Shown: positions 35,301 through 44,428 of the stretch, piece by piece
Layout: each line of letters opens with the position of its first letter
Position numbering within the stretch: position 1 is the stretch's first letter
Source: Bradyrhizobium sp. LTSP885
Lineage (GTDB): Bacteria > Pseudomonadota > Alphaproteobacteria > Rhizobiales > Xanthobacteraceae
Direction: 5' to 3'
NCBI RefSeq assembly: GCF_000938305.1
Contig: NZ_JYMT01000034.1
Coordinates: 1-64,000 of the forward strand
Length of the DNA: 64,000 bases
Translations under genes and position numbers: made by a program
Notes under the pieces: generated by a model
What the model was told of the DNA's origin: nothing
Databases searched by the model: none
Seen by the model: only the letters and a program-made list of their open reading frames with translations

Positions 35301-36253
35301 GCAATCCTCCGGAGCACCTCGCCAAAGCGCGGTTCGCGGACCGCCATGCGGCAGCGCAGGAAGCGCCAACTGGCAAATTTGTAGAACTCGAGCGTATTGC
35401 GCGCCGATTTGGCGGCCAGAAGCGCTCCGATCAATCCCCATCTCAGATCGTCGGCGACGCCATAGATGCGGGCGCGGTTGAACGCCGCCTCATCGAATGT
35501 CCCGGCGTAGCGGATATAGGCGTCGCGCGCCTCGGGCTCCTGGGCGAAGGCTTCAACCAGGAAGCTGCCGAGATCTTCCAGCGGATCTGCCGTGGTGGCG
35601 CGATCCCAATCGATCAGGCGCACCTCGCCGGCATCACTGATCAGGATGTTCGAGACATTGCCGTCGCCATGGATCGGTACTGGCGTGACGTGGAGCCGCT
35701 GAAGCGCTGAAGCGGCAAAGCGCAGCTCATCGACCAGCCAGTCGACGTCGGTCGGAAGCTGGGCGTTGGTCGCCGTCGTGGCCGCATAGAAATGCTCGAT
35801 CTCGTCAAAGACGCCTTTCTGCTTGGGCAGAGGCTTTCCCGCCTGGAACAGGCGGCGTGCGGCGATCACCGCATCCACAATCGCGGGCTCCAGCACCCGC
35901 TCGAGGGTTCCGACCCGCCAGCCCTGGTTCAGGTCTTCCATGACGAGGATGCCGGCCTCGACGTCAGCCGACATCACCTTGGGCCCGATACCGAGATCGG
36001 AGGCCCGCTGCGCGGCTTCGAAGGCACAGGGAATATCGACGTAAAGCGCCGCGTCGCGATCCATCACCTTGATGAAAACGCTCTCGCCAGTCGATTTCCG
36101 GGTGGCGCGCCAGGGGAAGCCGTCGACGCCCCGCCAACTCGGTGACGCCAGAATAGGGATAGCAGGTTCGATCCCGATGTCGCCGTCCCCCCAGCCGGGA
36201 AGGGACGCAACGCGGTCCCGGAGTGCGGTCGCTTCCACTGCCGTTTCGGTCAT
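35297..36253 (-). CDS. APH-family small-molecule kinase, copy 2
   Basis: The start at 36253 (MTETAVEATALRD) gives 318 aa. The catalytic loop PIHGDGNVSNILI and the metal site LIDWDRATTADPLEDLG are intact and more like aminoglycoside/choline phosphotransferases of the RdoA/LicA group. It differs enough from copy 1 (for instance HGD versus FND) to suggest a different substrate. It is translationally coupled to copy 1 and divergent from the amidase gene. Confidence 0.87.
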   Translation of the reverse strand: MTETAVEATALRDRVASLPGWGDGDIGIEPAIPILASPSWRGVDGFPWRATRKSTGESVFIKVMDRDAALYVDIPCAFEAAQRASDLGIGPKVMSADVEAGILVMEDLNQGWRVGTLERVLEPAIVDAVIAARRLFQAGKPLPKQKGVFDEIEHFYAATTATNAQLPTDVDWLVDELRFAASALQRLHVTPVPIHGDGNVSNILISDAGEVRLIDWDRATTADPLEDLGSFLVEAFAQEPEARDAYIRYAGTFDEAAFNRARIYGVADDLRWGLIGALLAAKSARNTLEFYKFASWRFLRCRMAVREPRFGEVLRRIA

Positions 36254-36452
36254 AGCTGCGTCTGGTCTCTCATATATCGGGGCCGGCCAGGCCGGGTCGG
36301 CGTCCGCTGCAGTTTGATCGAGAAGGATGCAAAAGGGATGCCTCGCGCTCCACCAAATCATGCCGTTGGAAGCGACGGCCTACCCCTGCACGGGCGATAT
36401 TCGCTATCCGACGTACAGGTCCGGAGCGTTGTTCGGATTTTCTGGAGGACGC

Positions 36453-37859
36453 ATGGCTGCGCAAGAACTGATCGGAATGAGCCTCGCCGCGTTGGCTGAG
36501 GCTTATGCGTCGCGAGAGCTCTCGCCGGTCGAGGTGACCAACCACATCATCACGCATGCCGAGGCAGTGAACGGCGCGACCAACGCCCTCTTCAGCTTCC
36601 GTCCCGAACAGGCCATCGCAAGCGCGCGACAATCGGAAGCGCGATGGAAGGCCAAGGCCGCGCTGGGGCCGCTTGACGGGGTTCCGATGACGGTCAAGGA
36701 CAGCGTCGCCATGGTTGGATGGCCCTATCTCCACGGCATCGGGGCGAACCGCTCATTGCCGCCGTCGACCTACGACTCGCCGCCGGCCATTGCGCTTCGC
36801 GAGGCCGGTGCGGTGATCTTTGCCAAGACGACCATGCCGGATTGCGGCCTGATGGCATCCGGCATCAGTTCGCTGCACGGCATCACCCGCAATCCATGGG
36901 GGCTGGCCTGGAATACCGGCGGATCATCGGCCGGTGCCGGAGCCTCGGTCGCTGCCGGTGCCGGCTTCGTTTCGGTCGGAACCGATATCGCGGGTTCGGT
37001 TCGGCTGCCTGCGTCGCACTGCGGCCTCGCCTCGCTGAAGCCGACACACGGCCGCGTTCCGCATCTGCCGGCCGATACCATGCGGATGGCCGGCCCCATG
37101 GGGCGCAGCGTCGACGACATCGCCCGCCTGCTGACGGTGCTGACCCGACAGGACGAGCGTGACACCTGGAGCCTTCCAGCGGACGGTGTGCGGTATCACG
37201 AAAAACTCGGTCGCGACGTCAGGGGATTGAAGATCGGCATCCTCACCGACATGGGTTTTGGCGCGAAGCCCGAAGCGGAGGTGCGCAACGCGGTGGAAGC
37301 GGCCGGACAACTGCTGGCCGGCGCCGGCGCTGTTGTCGAGCCGTTCATCTCGCCGCTCGACGATGACGCCATTGCACCCATCGACCTGTTCCTGCAGGTG
37401 CGCGGTTATCTCGAATACAGCGCACTGCCGGCGCATAGCGACGGCGCCGGCGATATCAACCCTTACGTCCGCGAATGGTGCCTCGGCGGCGCGCGGCATT
37501 CCGGCGCCGATGTCTATCGGGCGCTCAGCCAGATCGGCAAGATGAAGGCCAAATTGCTCGCGGCGTTTGAAGGCTGGGACTATGTCATCGCACCGACGCT
37601 GCCGGTGGTGAACTTCCCGGCCGAAGAGCCGGGCGTGTCCCGGGAGAAACCGCTCGAGCACACGCTGTTCACCGCGATGTTCAACCAGACCTGCCAGCCC
37701 GCCTCAACGGTCTGCATGGCCTTCGACAACAGGCATCTGCCGATCGGGGTTCAAATCATCGGCCACCGGTTCGACGACCTCGGCGTATTGCAGGTAACGA
37801 AAGTCCTCGAGGATTTACGGCCGGTGACGATGGACTGGCCCTTCCAGCCGCGCGCTTGA
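36453..37859 (+). CDS. Amidase (amidase-signature family)
   Basis: The start at 36453 follows TGGAGG and gives 468 aa. The Ser-cisSer-Lys triad is intact: Lys in MTVKDSVAMVG, the cis-Ser in GGSSAGAGASVAAG and the nucleophile in GTDIAGSVRLPASHCG. The enzyme hydrolyses an amide to acid and amine. It is divergent from the kinases and convergent with the peptide-type importer. It could liberate an amino alcohol from an imported amide, which is inference. Confidence 0.9.
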   Translation: MAAQELIGMSLAALAEAYASRELSPVEVTNHIITHAEAVNGATNALFSFRPEQAIASARQSEARWKAKAALGPLDGVPMTVKDSVAMVGWPYLHGIGANRSLPPSTYDSPPAIALREAGAVIFAKTTMPDCGLMASGISSLHGITRNPWGLAWNTGGSSAGAGASVAAGAGFVSVGTDIAGSVRLPASHCGLASLKPTHGRVPHLPADTMRMAGPMGRSVDDIARLLTVLTRQDERDTWSLPADGVRYHEKLGRDVRGLKIGILTDMGFGAKPEAEVRNAVEAAGQLLAGAGAVVEPFISPLDDDAIAPIDLFLQVRGYLEYSALPAHSDGAGDINPYVREWCLGGARHSGADVYRALSQIGKMKAKLLAAFEGWDYVIAPTLPVVNFPAEEPGVSREKPLEHTLFTAMFNQTCQPASTVCMAFDNRHLPIGVQIIGHRFDDLGVLQVTKVLEDLRPVTMDWPFQPRA

Positions 37860-37876
37860 GCCAGGAGTCGACCTGC

Positions 37877-39697
37877 CTACGCCGCCGCCTTCGCTTCGCC
37901 GCTGTCGAGCAGATGGCAGGCGACGAGACGTCCCGGAGAATGCTCGACGAGTTTGGGGGTTTCGACGCGGCAGCGGCCGAACGCCTTCGGGCAGCGCGAG
38001 GCGAAGCTGCATCCCACCGGAATATCGATCGGACTGGGCGGCTCGCCTTCGAGCAGGAAGTCCGATGGATCGAACGGCTTGTCCTCGAGCGTCGGAGCCG
38101 CCGACAGCAACGCCTTGGTGTAGGGATGCTGGGGGTCGAAGAACAATTCGCGATTGTCGGCAATCTCGACCATCTCGCCGAGATACATCACCGCAATCCG
38201 CGTGCAGACTTTCCGCACCATCGCCAGGTCATGCGAGATGAAGACGTAGGTCAGGTCGTTCTTTTCTTGCAGCTTGGCGAACAGGTCGATCAATCTGCCT
38301 TGCTCGCGCTGGTCCAGCGCCGACAATGTCTCGTCGAGGATCAGGAGCTTGGGATCCAGGATCAGTGCCCGCGCGATCGAGATCCGCTGCCGCTCACCGG
38401 TGGAGAGTGCGTTGGGCAACTGATCGTAGAGCTCCGCCGCAAGGCCGACCTCCGCCATTGCCGCGATCACGCGGCGGCGCAAATCCGCCCGTGGGATTCT
38501 GCCGCGAATGAGCAGGCTTTCCTCGATCATGCGGCCAACCGTGGTCCGGGGCGGCAACGCGTTGTAGGGGTCCTGCAGCAGAAGCTGGAATTCGTTCCGC
38601 TTCCGGATCAGTTCACCTCGGGACAGGCCGCCAAGCGACGTGCCGTCGAGCAGGATGCTGCCCTGGTCGGGTACTTCCAGCCAGGCCAGCAGGCGGGTCA
38701 ATGTCGATTTGCCGCAGCCGGATTCACCGACAATGCCAAAGTTCTCGCGCGGCATGATGTCCAGCGTGACGCCCCGCACCGCCTGGATGTTGCTGTAGGA
38801 GTTAAAGGTGCCGCGTTTGCGCGCCCGATAGGTCCGGTGAACGTTCTGCACCTGCATCAGCGGCACCTCGCCCTGTGCCTGGCGCCTGGCAAGCGGTCCG
38901 TCGTCAGTCGACCACATTCGTGGAACGCTGGCGATCGCCTTGCGCGTATAGTCCGTGGCCGGAGCGGCCAGCAGTTCGGCGAATGCCTGCTGCTCGACGA
39001 ACCGCCCCTGGTGCAGAATCGCTGTCCGGTCGCCGAACTGGCCAAGCGTCGGCAGCGAGGACGACAGGTAGATGGTCGCCATCTTGTGACGCAGGCACAG
39101 ATCGTGCAGCAATTCCACGATCTGCGCCGCGATGGTGACATCAAGCGGTTGCGTGACATTGTCGGCGATCAGGACCGCAGGCTCGGCACAGATCGCATCG
39201 ACGATCATCGCCCGCTGCATCATGCCGCCAGAAAATTTCGAGGGGTAGTCCCAGTAGCGTTCCTTGGGCGAAGGAATTCGGACTTCGCTCAGCAACTGCA
39301 TCACCCGCTCACGGCATTCCCGCTTGTTCCACTCCGGCCGAACGCTATGCAGCTTCTCGGCGATCTGGCTTCCGACCGGCACGGTCGGATCGAGCGAGCT
39401 CTGCGGCTTCGAACCGATATAGGCGATGTCGCGGCCGGTGCGGACCTCCCGGATTCCGGGCTTGAGAATGTCATGGCCGGCGAACGCCACCTGGCCTGCC
39501 CGGTATGCGAGGCTTTCCGGCAGCCAGTTCGCCAGCGCCCGGGAAAGGATGGTTTTGCCGGCACCGCTTTCGCCGTAGATTCCGAAAATATCCGATGTGT
39601 TCAGGCGAAAGCTGACGCGATCGAGAATGGCAGCGGATCCCGGCGTCACCGGGCCGACGGTGAGATCGCTGACCTCGAGTATGAGCGAGAGATCCAT
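37877..39697 (-). CDS. Fused double ATPase of a dipeptide-type ABC importer, first domain degenerate
   Basis: The start at MDLSLILEVSDLTV gives 606 aa with two NBDs in one chain, corresponding to DppD plus DppF. Both Walker A motifs are intact (YGESGAGKT at 41-49; VGESGCGKST in the second half). In the first NBD, Walker B ends ADNVTQPLD instead of ADEPTxALD (Asn180 for the catalytic Glu). Its switch region reads YLSSSLP, where THDL with His is expected. The second NBD is normal (LLILDETLSALD, FISHDLAMV). One composite ATP site is therefore probably inactive. Confidence 0.9.
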   Translation of the reverse strand: MDLSLILEVSDLTVGPVTPGSAAILDRVSFRLNTSDIFGIYGESGAGKTILSRALANWLPESLAYRAGQVAFAGHDILKPGIREVRTGRDIAYIGSKPQSSLDPTVPVGSQIAEKLHSVRPEWNKRECRERVMQLLSEVRIPSPKERYWDYPSKFSGGMMQRAMIVDAICAEPAVLIADNVTQPLDVTIAAQIVELLHDLCLRHKMATIYLSSSLPTLGQFGDRTAILHQGRFVEQQAFAELLAAPATDYTRKAIASVPRMWSTDDGPLARRQAQGEVPLMQVQNVHRTYRARKRGTFNSYSNIQAVRGVTLDIMPRENFGIVGESGCGKSTLTRLLAWLEVPDQGSILLDGTSLGGLSRGELIRKRNEFQLLLQDPYNALPPRTTVGRMIEESLLIRGRIPRADLRRRVIAAMAEVGLAAELYDQLPNALSTGERQRISIARALILDPKLLILDETLSALDQREQGRLIDLFAKLQEKNDLTYVFISHDLAMVRKVCTRIAVMYLGEMVEIADNRELFFDPQHPYTKALLSAAPTLEDKPFDPSDFLLEGEPPSPIDIPVGCSFASRCPKAFGRCRVETPKLVEHSPGRLVACHLLDSGEAKAAA

Positions 39698-39698
39698 G

Positions 39699-40616
39699 TC
39701 AAAGACCTCCGTAGATTCGGTTGCGCGCCTTCTCAAGCGCCGATCCCATCAGATTGATCGACGTCAGCGCGACCGCAAGAAATATCCCGGGCATGGTGGC
39801 GATCCACCACGCGTTGAGCAGATATTTGCGGGAATCGGCGATCATGCTGCCAAAGCTCGGCGTCGGCGGCTGGATTCCCAATCCCAGGAAGCCGAGGATG
39901 GCTTCGAAAATCATCATGCGCGCGACGTCGAGCACGGCGACAAACGCGATCGGCGGCAGGATGTTGGGAGCGGCGAACAGCAGCAGAATGCGCCAGTCCC
40001 CTGCACCCAGGACGCGCAAGCCGCGGACATATTCCTTGCCGCGCTCGGCCACCGCCGCACTGCGAGCGACCCGCGCATAGAGCGGCCAGCCCGACAGCGC
40101 CAAAACGATGATGATGGTTGCCACCGTCGGCCGGGACACACCGAGGATGGTGATGGCCAGAATGATCATCGGGATCGACAGCTGCGCGTCGGTGATCCGC
40201 ATGATCACGGTATCCCACCATTTGCCCTTGAAACCCGCGAACAGGCCGAGGCCGCAGCCGATGATGAAAATCAGGACCACGGTGACGATGCCCACCAGCA
40301 GCGAGTAGCGCAGCCCGATCAGGCATCGCATCAGCATGTCGCGGCCGAGCTGGTCGGTGCCCAGCGGATGCTCCCAGACCCATTTGTCGCCAAGATACAA
40401 CGGCGGCAGGAACTTATCCTTCACGATCATCTTGGTTGCGCTGACCGACGACAGCTCCGGGTAGATTGCGGAAGCCAGCAACAGCGCAAAGAAAATAAAG
40501 AAACCGATACGAAAACTCGGCGTCCGCCATGCGCCAAGCAGAATCCGCCGGTTGACCGACCGTATCAGCGCCAGTTTTGGCTCCGGTTCGGCTGCGATGA
40601 TGGTGGTGACCGCCAT
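39699..40616 (-). CDS. Dipeptide-type ABC importer, permease DppC-like
   Basis: A 305-aa inner-membrane permease. After a charged N-terminus there is one helix (IGFFIFFALLLASAIYPEL), then the typical periplasmic segment HPLGTDQLGRDMLMRCLIGL and four to five further helices. The coupling loop is around LRVLGAGDWRILLLFAAPNI. It lies 1 nt upstream of the ATPase and 2 nt after the other permease, so all are one transcript. Confidence 0.92.
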   Translation of the reverse strand: MAVTTIIAAEPEPKLALIRSVNRRILLGAWRTPSFRIGFFIFFALLLASAIYPELSSVSATKMIVKDKFLPPLYLGDKWVWEHPLGTDQLGRDMLMRCLIGLRYSLLVGIVTVVLIFIIGCGLGLFAGFKGKWWDTVIMRITDAQLSIPMIILAITILGVSRPTVATIIIVLALSGWPLYARVARSAAVAERGKEYVRGLRVLGAGDWRILLLFAAPNILPPIAFVAVLDVARMMIFEAILGFLGLGIQPPTPSFGSMIADSRKYLLNAWWIATMPGIFLAVALTSINLMGSALEKARNRIYGGL

Positions 40617-40618
40617 GA

Positions 40619-41599
40619 TCAGATCTCCACCCGGGGATCGATCATGTAGGCGACCAGATCGACGATGATATTGATGAAGACGAACACGGCGCTGGTGGTG
40701 ATCGCGATGCCTTGAATCACCGGGAAATCGCGCCCGACGACCGAGACGACCGTCAGGTTCCCGAGGCCCGGGTAATCGAAAATATACTCGATCACCAGCA
40801 CGCCGCCGATCAGCGTCGAGAGCTGGATGCCGAGCAGATTGACCAGCGGCACCGCCGCGTTGCGTAACGCATGCGCATAGACGATGCGGCGCCGCGATAG
40901 TCCGCGGACCCGCGCCTCGTCGATGAAGGTCGCCTGCATCACCTCGCCAAGCGACGTCGTCAGCGTGCGAATGATGAAGGGCGCGATCTCAACCGACAGC
41001 ACCAGCGCCGGCAGCAGGACGTAGGAAAACCCCTGATAGCCAAGCGCCGGCAGCAGCTTGAGCTTGACCGACAGGAACAGGATCAGAACGATCGCCAGCC
41101 AGAAATTCGGGATCGATACGAACAGCGACTGAATGCCGAAGGCCAGCGCATTCTGCCAGCCGTGTTGATGCAGCCCGCCGGCAATTCCGACCGGAAACGA
41201 TATCAACAGCGCGAACAGCAAGGCCATGCCGCCGAGTTGCAGCGTGAATGGCAAGCGTTCGAGAATAAGGTCGGTCACCGGCGCCATGTCGGACTTGGTC
41301 GGATCGATATACTGCCCGCCGGTGGCGATCATCCCGCTGCGCGGGCGCAGATAGGACTGCCCGAGATCGCCTTGCAGCATGCCCCGCATGTAGCGGCCGT
41401 ACTGCACGATGATCGGATCGCGCAATCCCATCTTGGTCGCGACCTTCTCGACCACGTCGGGTGGCGCCATGCCGCCGACGATCAGGCGCACCGGATCGCC
41501 GGGAACCACGCGCAGCAGCGTGAAGATGATCAGCGAGGTGATGAAAACGATCAGGAGGCCCTGCGCGATCCGTTTAACCAGGAATTCCAGGATCAACAT
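40619..41599 (-). CDS. Dipeptide-type ABC importer, permease DppB-like
   Basis: A 326-aa permease starting with the usual MLILEFLVKRIAQGLLIVFI first helix. GDPVRLIVGG, YDLP-like domain and six helices follow. The coupling loop is EARVRGLSRRRIVYAHALRN. It follows the binding-protein gene by 91 nt on the same strand. Confidence 0.92.
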   Translation of the reverse strand: MLILEFLVKRIAQGLLIVFITSLIIFTLLRVVPGDPVRLIVGGMAPPDVVEKVATKMGLRDPIIVQYGRYMRGMLQGDLGQSYLRPRSGMIATGGQYIDPTKSDMAPVTDLILERLPFTLQLGGMALLFALLISFPVGIAGGLHQHGWQNALAFGIQSLFVSIPNFWLAIVLILFLSVKLKLLPALGYQGFSYVLLPALVLSVEIAPFIIRTLTTSLGEVMQATFIDEARVRGLSRRRIVYAHALRNAAVPLVNLLGIQLSTLIGGVLVIEYIFDYPGLGNLTVVSVVGRDFPVIQGIAITTSAVFVFINIIVDLVAYMIDPRVEI

Positions 41600-41690
41600 C
41601 GAGAACAGCTGCCTTGCGTTTCATCGTACGGGGTATTGGGCAGGCCGGAGCGATCCGGCCTGCAGGAACATTCGTCACGCCATGCAGCGG

Positions 41691-43253
41691 TCAGGCCAGC
41701 GTGGCCTTTGTCATATCTTGCTGGCCATTCGGATAGATGTACAGCCCGTCCAGCTTCTTGCTGTAGGCGTGGATAAAGACCGACGTGAACAGCGCCAGCG
41801 CCGGAGCCTTCCTGGCGATGGTGGGAAGCGTCTCGGTTTGCAAGATCTTCTTGCGCTCCTCGATGCTCTTGGCGTCGCGCTCCTTGTCGAGCACCGCATC
41901 GATCTCCTTGTCGACGATGCCGGTGATACGCTTGGATGAGGAATGGAAGTGGGTGCGCAGCACCAGATCGGGCTCGGGCGATCCGGTGCACCAGCCGCAA
42001 TCGATCATGTTGCCCTCGCCGCCGCCGGGCTTGTCATACAGCAGATTGCCCCAGGCCGCGACCTCAAGCGTCTGCAGATTGACCTTGAATCCCTGCTCCT
42101 GAAGCATGCCGGTGATCAGCTCGGCATATTCCTTGGTCTTGGGGTAGAAGCCGACCGACGTGTAATAGGTCAGTTCGGGCAGACCCTGCCCCTTGGGGAA
42201 GCCGGCTTCCGCGAGCAGCTTCTGCGCCTTGTCCGGATCGAATTCCGGGTAATCGGCGACCTCGGCGTAGCCGAACTTCACCGGGGAAATATGTGCCTTC
42301 GAGTAGGTGCCGGACATCCCGAGCACTTCGAGGACCTGCTTGCGGTCGATCGAGTAACATGCCGCCAGGCGGATCCGCGGATCGTCGAACGGCTTCTTCG
42401 AGCAGCGGAAGAACAGATATTTGTTCTCGACCGACACTGCCTTGTGGATGCTGAAGCGCGGGTCTTTCGAGATGGTCTCGACCTGCTCCTGTTCCAGGCG
42501 CTCGATGATGTCGGCCTCGCCGTTCAGAAGCGAGAGCGTTCGTGTCGTGGTGTCGCCGACGAAGTGATATTCGACGCCTGGAATCTTCGGCGCGCCGAGG
42601 AAGTAGTCCGGATTTGCGGTCAGGACCGTCGTGTCGCCCTTCTGCTCGACATATTTATACGGCCCGGTGCCGTTCATGCGCGCCGACAATTGCGCCTTGT
42701 TGGCAACGTCCTTGGCCGCCATGATCGGGAGAAAGGACGACAGATAATAATACAGCGTTGCCGGGTAGCCCTGCGCCTTGGTGTTGATATGGCAAGTGTA
42801 GTCGTCGATCACGTCGATCGTGACGAGGCCCGGATACCATTGCGCGGGACGATCGGGCAGGCAGCCATATTCGTAAGAGGCCTTGACGTCAGCGGCCGTG
42901 AACGGCGTTCCGTCGTGGAACTTGATGCCTTTGCGCAGCTTGACTTCCATCGTGGTGGTGTCGATCGGCTTCATCGATTCAGCCAATTCGAATATCAGCT
43001 CGTCCGGCTTCTCCGGCTTCATCGGCGCCCGCGTCAGGTAACCGAACACGAATCCCTCGGCGATCAGCTGACCGAGATTGGTGTGCGTGGTCGGGTCCCA
43101 GTTGCCGGTCAGGGCCTCCGCACCGAGGAAGCGGAGCGTCTTCCCTTCGGCCGCGAAGGCGGAGTTCATCAGAAAATCGGGATTGACCCGTCCCAAGCCG
43201 AGCGCGGCGGCGCCGGCAAGTCCACCCAACATCACGTCTCTGCGGTTGATCAT
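41691..43253 (-). CDS. Family 5 periplasmic substrate-binding protein
   Basis: The start at 43253 gives 520 aa with a Tat-type signal, INRRDVMLGGLAGAAALG. The mature domain has the family 5 pattern: VKLRKGIKFHDGTPFTAADV and later GSPEPDLVLRTHFHSS. Such proteins bind peptides, but many also carry other amides, opines or sugars. It is first in a four-gene importer operon. The neighbouring amidase and kinases suggest an amide- or amine-containing ligand. Confidence 0.92.
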   Translation of the reverse strand: MINRRDVMLGGLAGAAALGLGRVNPDFLMNSAFAAEGKTLRFLGAEALTGNWDPTTHTNLGQLIAEGFVFGYLTRAPMKPEKPDELIFELAESMKPIDTTTMEVKLRKGIKFHDGTPFTAADVKASYEYGCLPDRPAQWYPGLVTIDVIDDYTCHINTKAQGYPATLYYYLSSFLPIMAAKDVANKAQLSARMNGTGPYKYVEQKGDTTVLTANPDYFLGAPKIPGVEYHFVGDTTTRTLSLLNGEADIIERLEQEQVETISKDPRFSIHKAVSVENKYLFFRCSKKPFDDPRIRLAACYSIDRKQVLEVLGMSGTYSKAHISPVKFGYAEVADYPEFDPDKAQKLLAEAGFPKGQGLPELTYYTSVGFYPKTKEYAELITGMLQEQGFKVNLQTLEVAAWGNLLYDKPGGGEGNMIDCGWCTGSPEPDLVLRTHFHSSSKRITGIVDKEIDAVLDKERDAKSIEERKKILQTETLPTIARKAPALALFTSVFIHAYSKKLDGLYIYPNGQQDMTKATLA

Positions 43254-43612
43254 GTCCTGTCCCTTGATGATTTCAGCAACGTTGAAATTGTTGTTATGGT
43301 CGCGACGTTTTCGGCCGCTTCTATCGGCCCTCGGCAACTCACTCGACAACCTGCCTGGCGACCTGCAAAGCGTAGACCAAACGGCGCGAACGCCTGAATC
43401 CTGCTGCTCCACGATTCCGTTGCTGACGCTCCCGGGATCGACCTTCCATGCTGTGAATCGCACAGCGCCGCAGCGCACCGCTCAATTCCAGGGCAGCACG
43501 CCCTTCCGCTATGCAGCACAGGAATGATGGACGGCCAGAACAACAATCCGGCGCGGGCGACCTATGATGGCATGAGATTCAAGACATCATCTGACATGGA
43601 CGGACCACCAGG
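43254..43612. other. Divergent intergenic region, no gene seen
   Basis: This 359-nt gap lies between the importer operon and the HAD-kinase pair. It should contain both promoters. A short inverted repeat, TTTCA-N7-TGAAA (43271-43287), is close to the importer start. No coding region is supported. Confidence 0.5.
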
Positions 43613-44428
43613 TTGCAACAGCGTCACTCTCGTGCGGACTTCCCAATTCGCGGCATCATCTCGGACCTCGATGGCGTGGCCTACCGCGACGATCACCCAA
43701 TTCTGGCCTCGGTTCAGGCGTTTCAGGCTTGGCATCAACAGGGCGTGCCTTACGCGTTCGTCACCAACAATTCGACCAAATCAGCGGCGCAGTTTGCAGC
43801 CAAGCTGAGCGGCATGGGCATTCCGGCCACGGCAGCGCAGGTCTTCAACACCATTTCGGCGGTGACCTTCTTGCTTCAGCAGCGCTGGCCAAGGGGAACG
43901 CCGGTGTTTGCAACCGGCGAGCAGCCTCTGCTCGAGGCACTGGAGCTCTCAGGATTTCGTTTGACCGAGACCAACGCGGAGGTCGTGGTTCTCGGTTTTG
44001 ACTCTCGCCTGACCTATGCCAAATTGCGTACGGCGATCCGCGCAGCGCTGGCGGGAGCTACCGTCGTCGCCACGAATCCCGATGTGCTGACGCCCGTGCA
44101 TGATGGCTACGACCCCTGCGTCGGCGTCCTGACGGCGGCGGTGACTGCTGCGGTACCGACCGCGGTCCCGATCGTGGTTGGCAAGCCCGATCCGTTCATG
44201 ATCAAACAAGCGCTCGGCCATCTCGGAACATCGAAACAGGAGACGGTGATGATCGGCGACCAGATCAAGACCGATATCGTGGCGGGCCAGGCCGCCGGCC
44301 TGCGCGCGGTCCTGCTCGCCAGCGACGTGCCATTCAATGCGGTGACGGGCGTGGTGCCAGATCTGGTCATCGCGAGCCTGCTCGATCTCGTCGCCTCGCC
44401 GGCGGAGGAGACCGGAGCTTTCAGATGA
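43613..44428 (+). CDS. HAD-superfamily phosphatase (NagD-like)
   Basis: A TTG start at 43613 gives 271 aa. The motifs are ISDLDGVAYRDD (nucleophile Asp and general acid Asp), FVTNNSTKSA, the Lys in VGKPDPFM and MIGDQIKTDIVAG. It is a class IIA HAD hydrolase, a group acting on small phosphate esters such as nucleotides or phosphoglycolate. Its end overlaps the start of a kinase gene by 4 bp, so a phosphatase and a kinase are made together. Confidence 0.88.
   Translation: MQQRHSRADFPIRGIISDLDGVAYRDDHPILASVQAFQAWHQQGVPYAFVTNNSTKSAAQFAAKLSGMGIPATAAQVFNTISAVTFLLQQRWPRGTPVFATGEQPLLEALELSGFRLTETNAEVVVLGFDSRLTYAKLRTAIRAALAGATVVATNPDVLTPVHDGYDPCVGVLTAAVTAAVPTAVPIVVGKPDPFMIKQALGHLGTSKQETVMIGDQIKTDIVAGQAAGLRAVLLASDVPFNAVTGVVPDLVIASLLDLVASPAEETGAFR

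Noticed and set aside
37856..39757. 633-aa plus-strand open frame
   Set aside because: Antisense to the fused ABC ATPase, which has intact family motifs; no domain is visible in the plus-strand frame.
41943..43397. 484-aa plus-strand open frame
   Set aside because: Antisense shadow of the family 5 binding protein.
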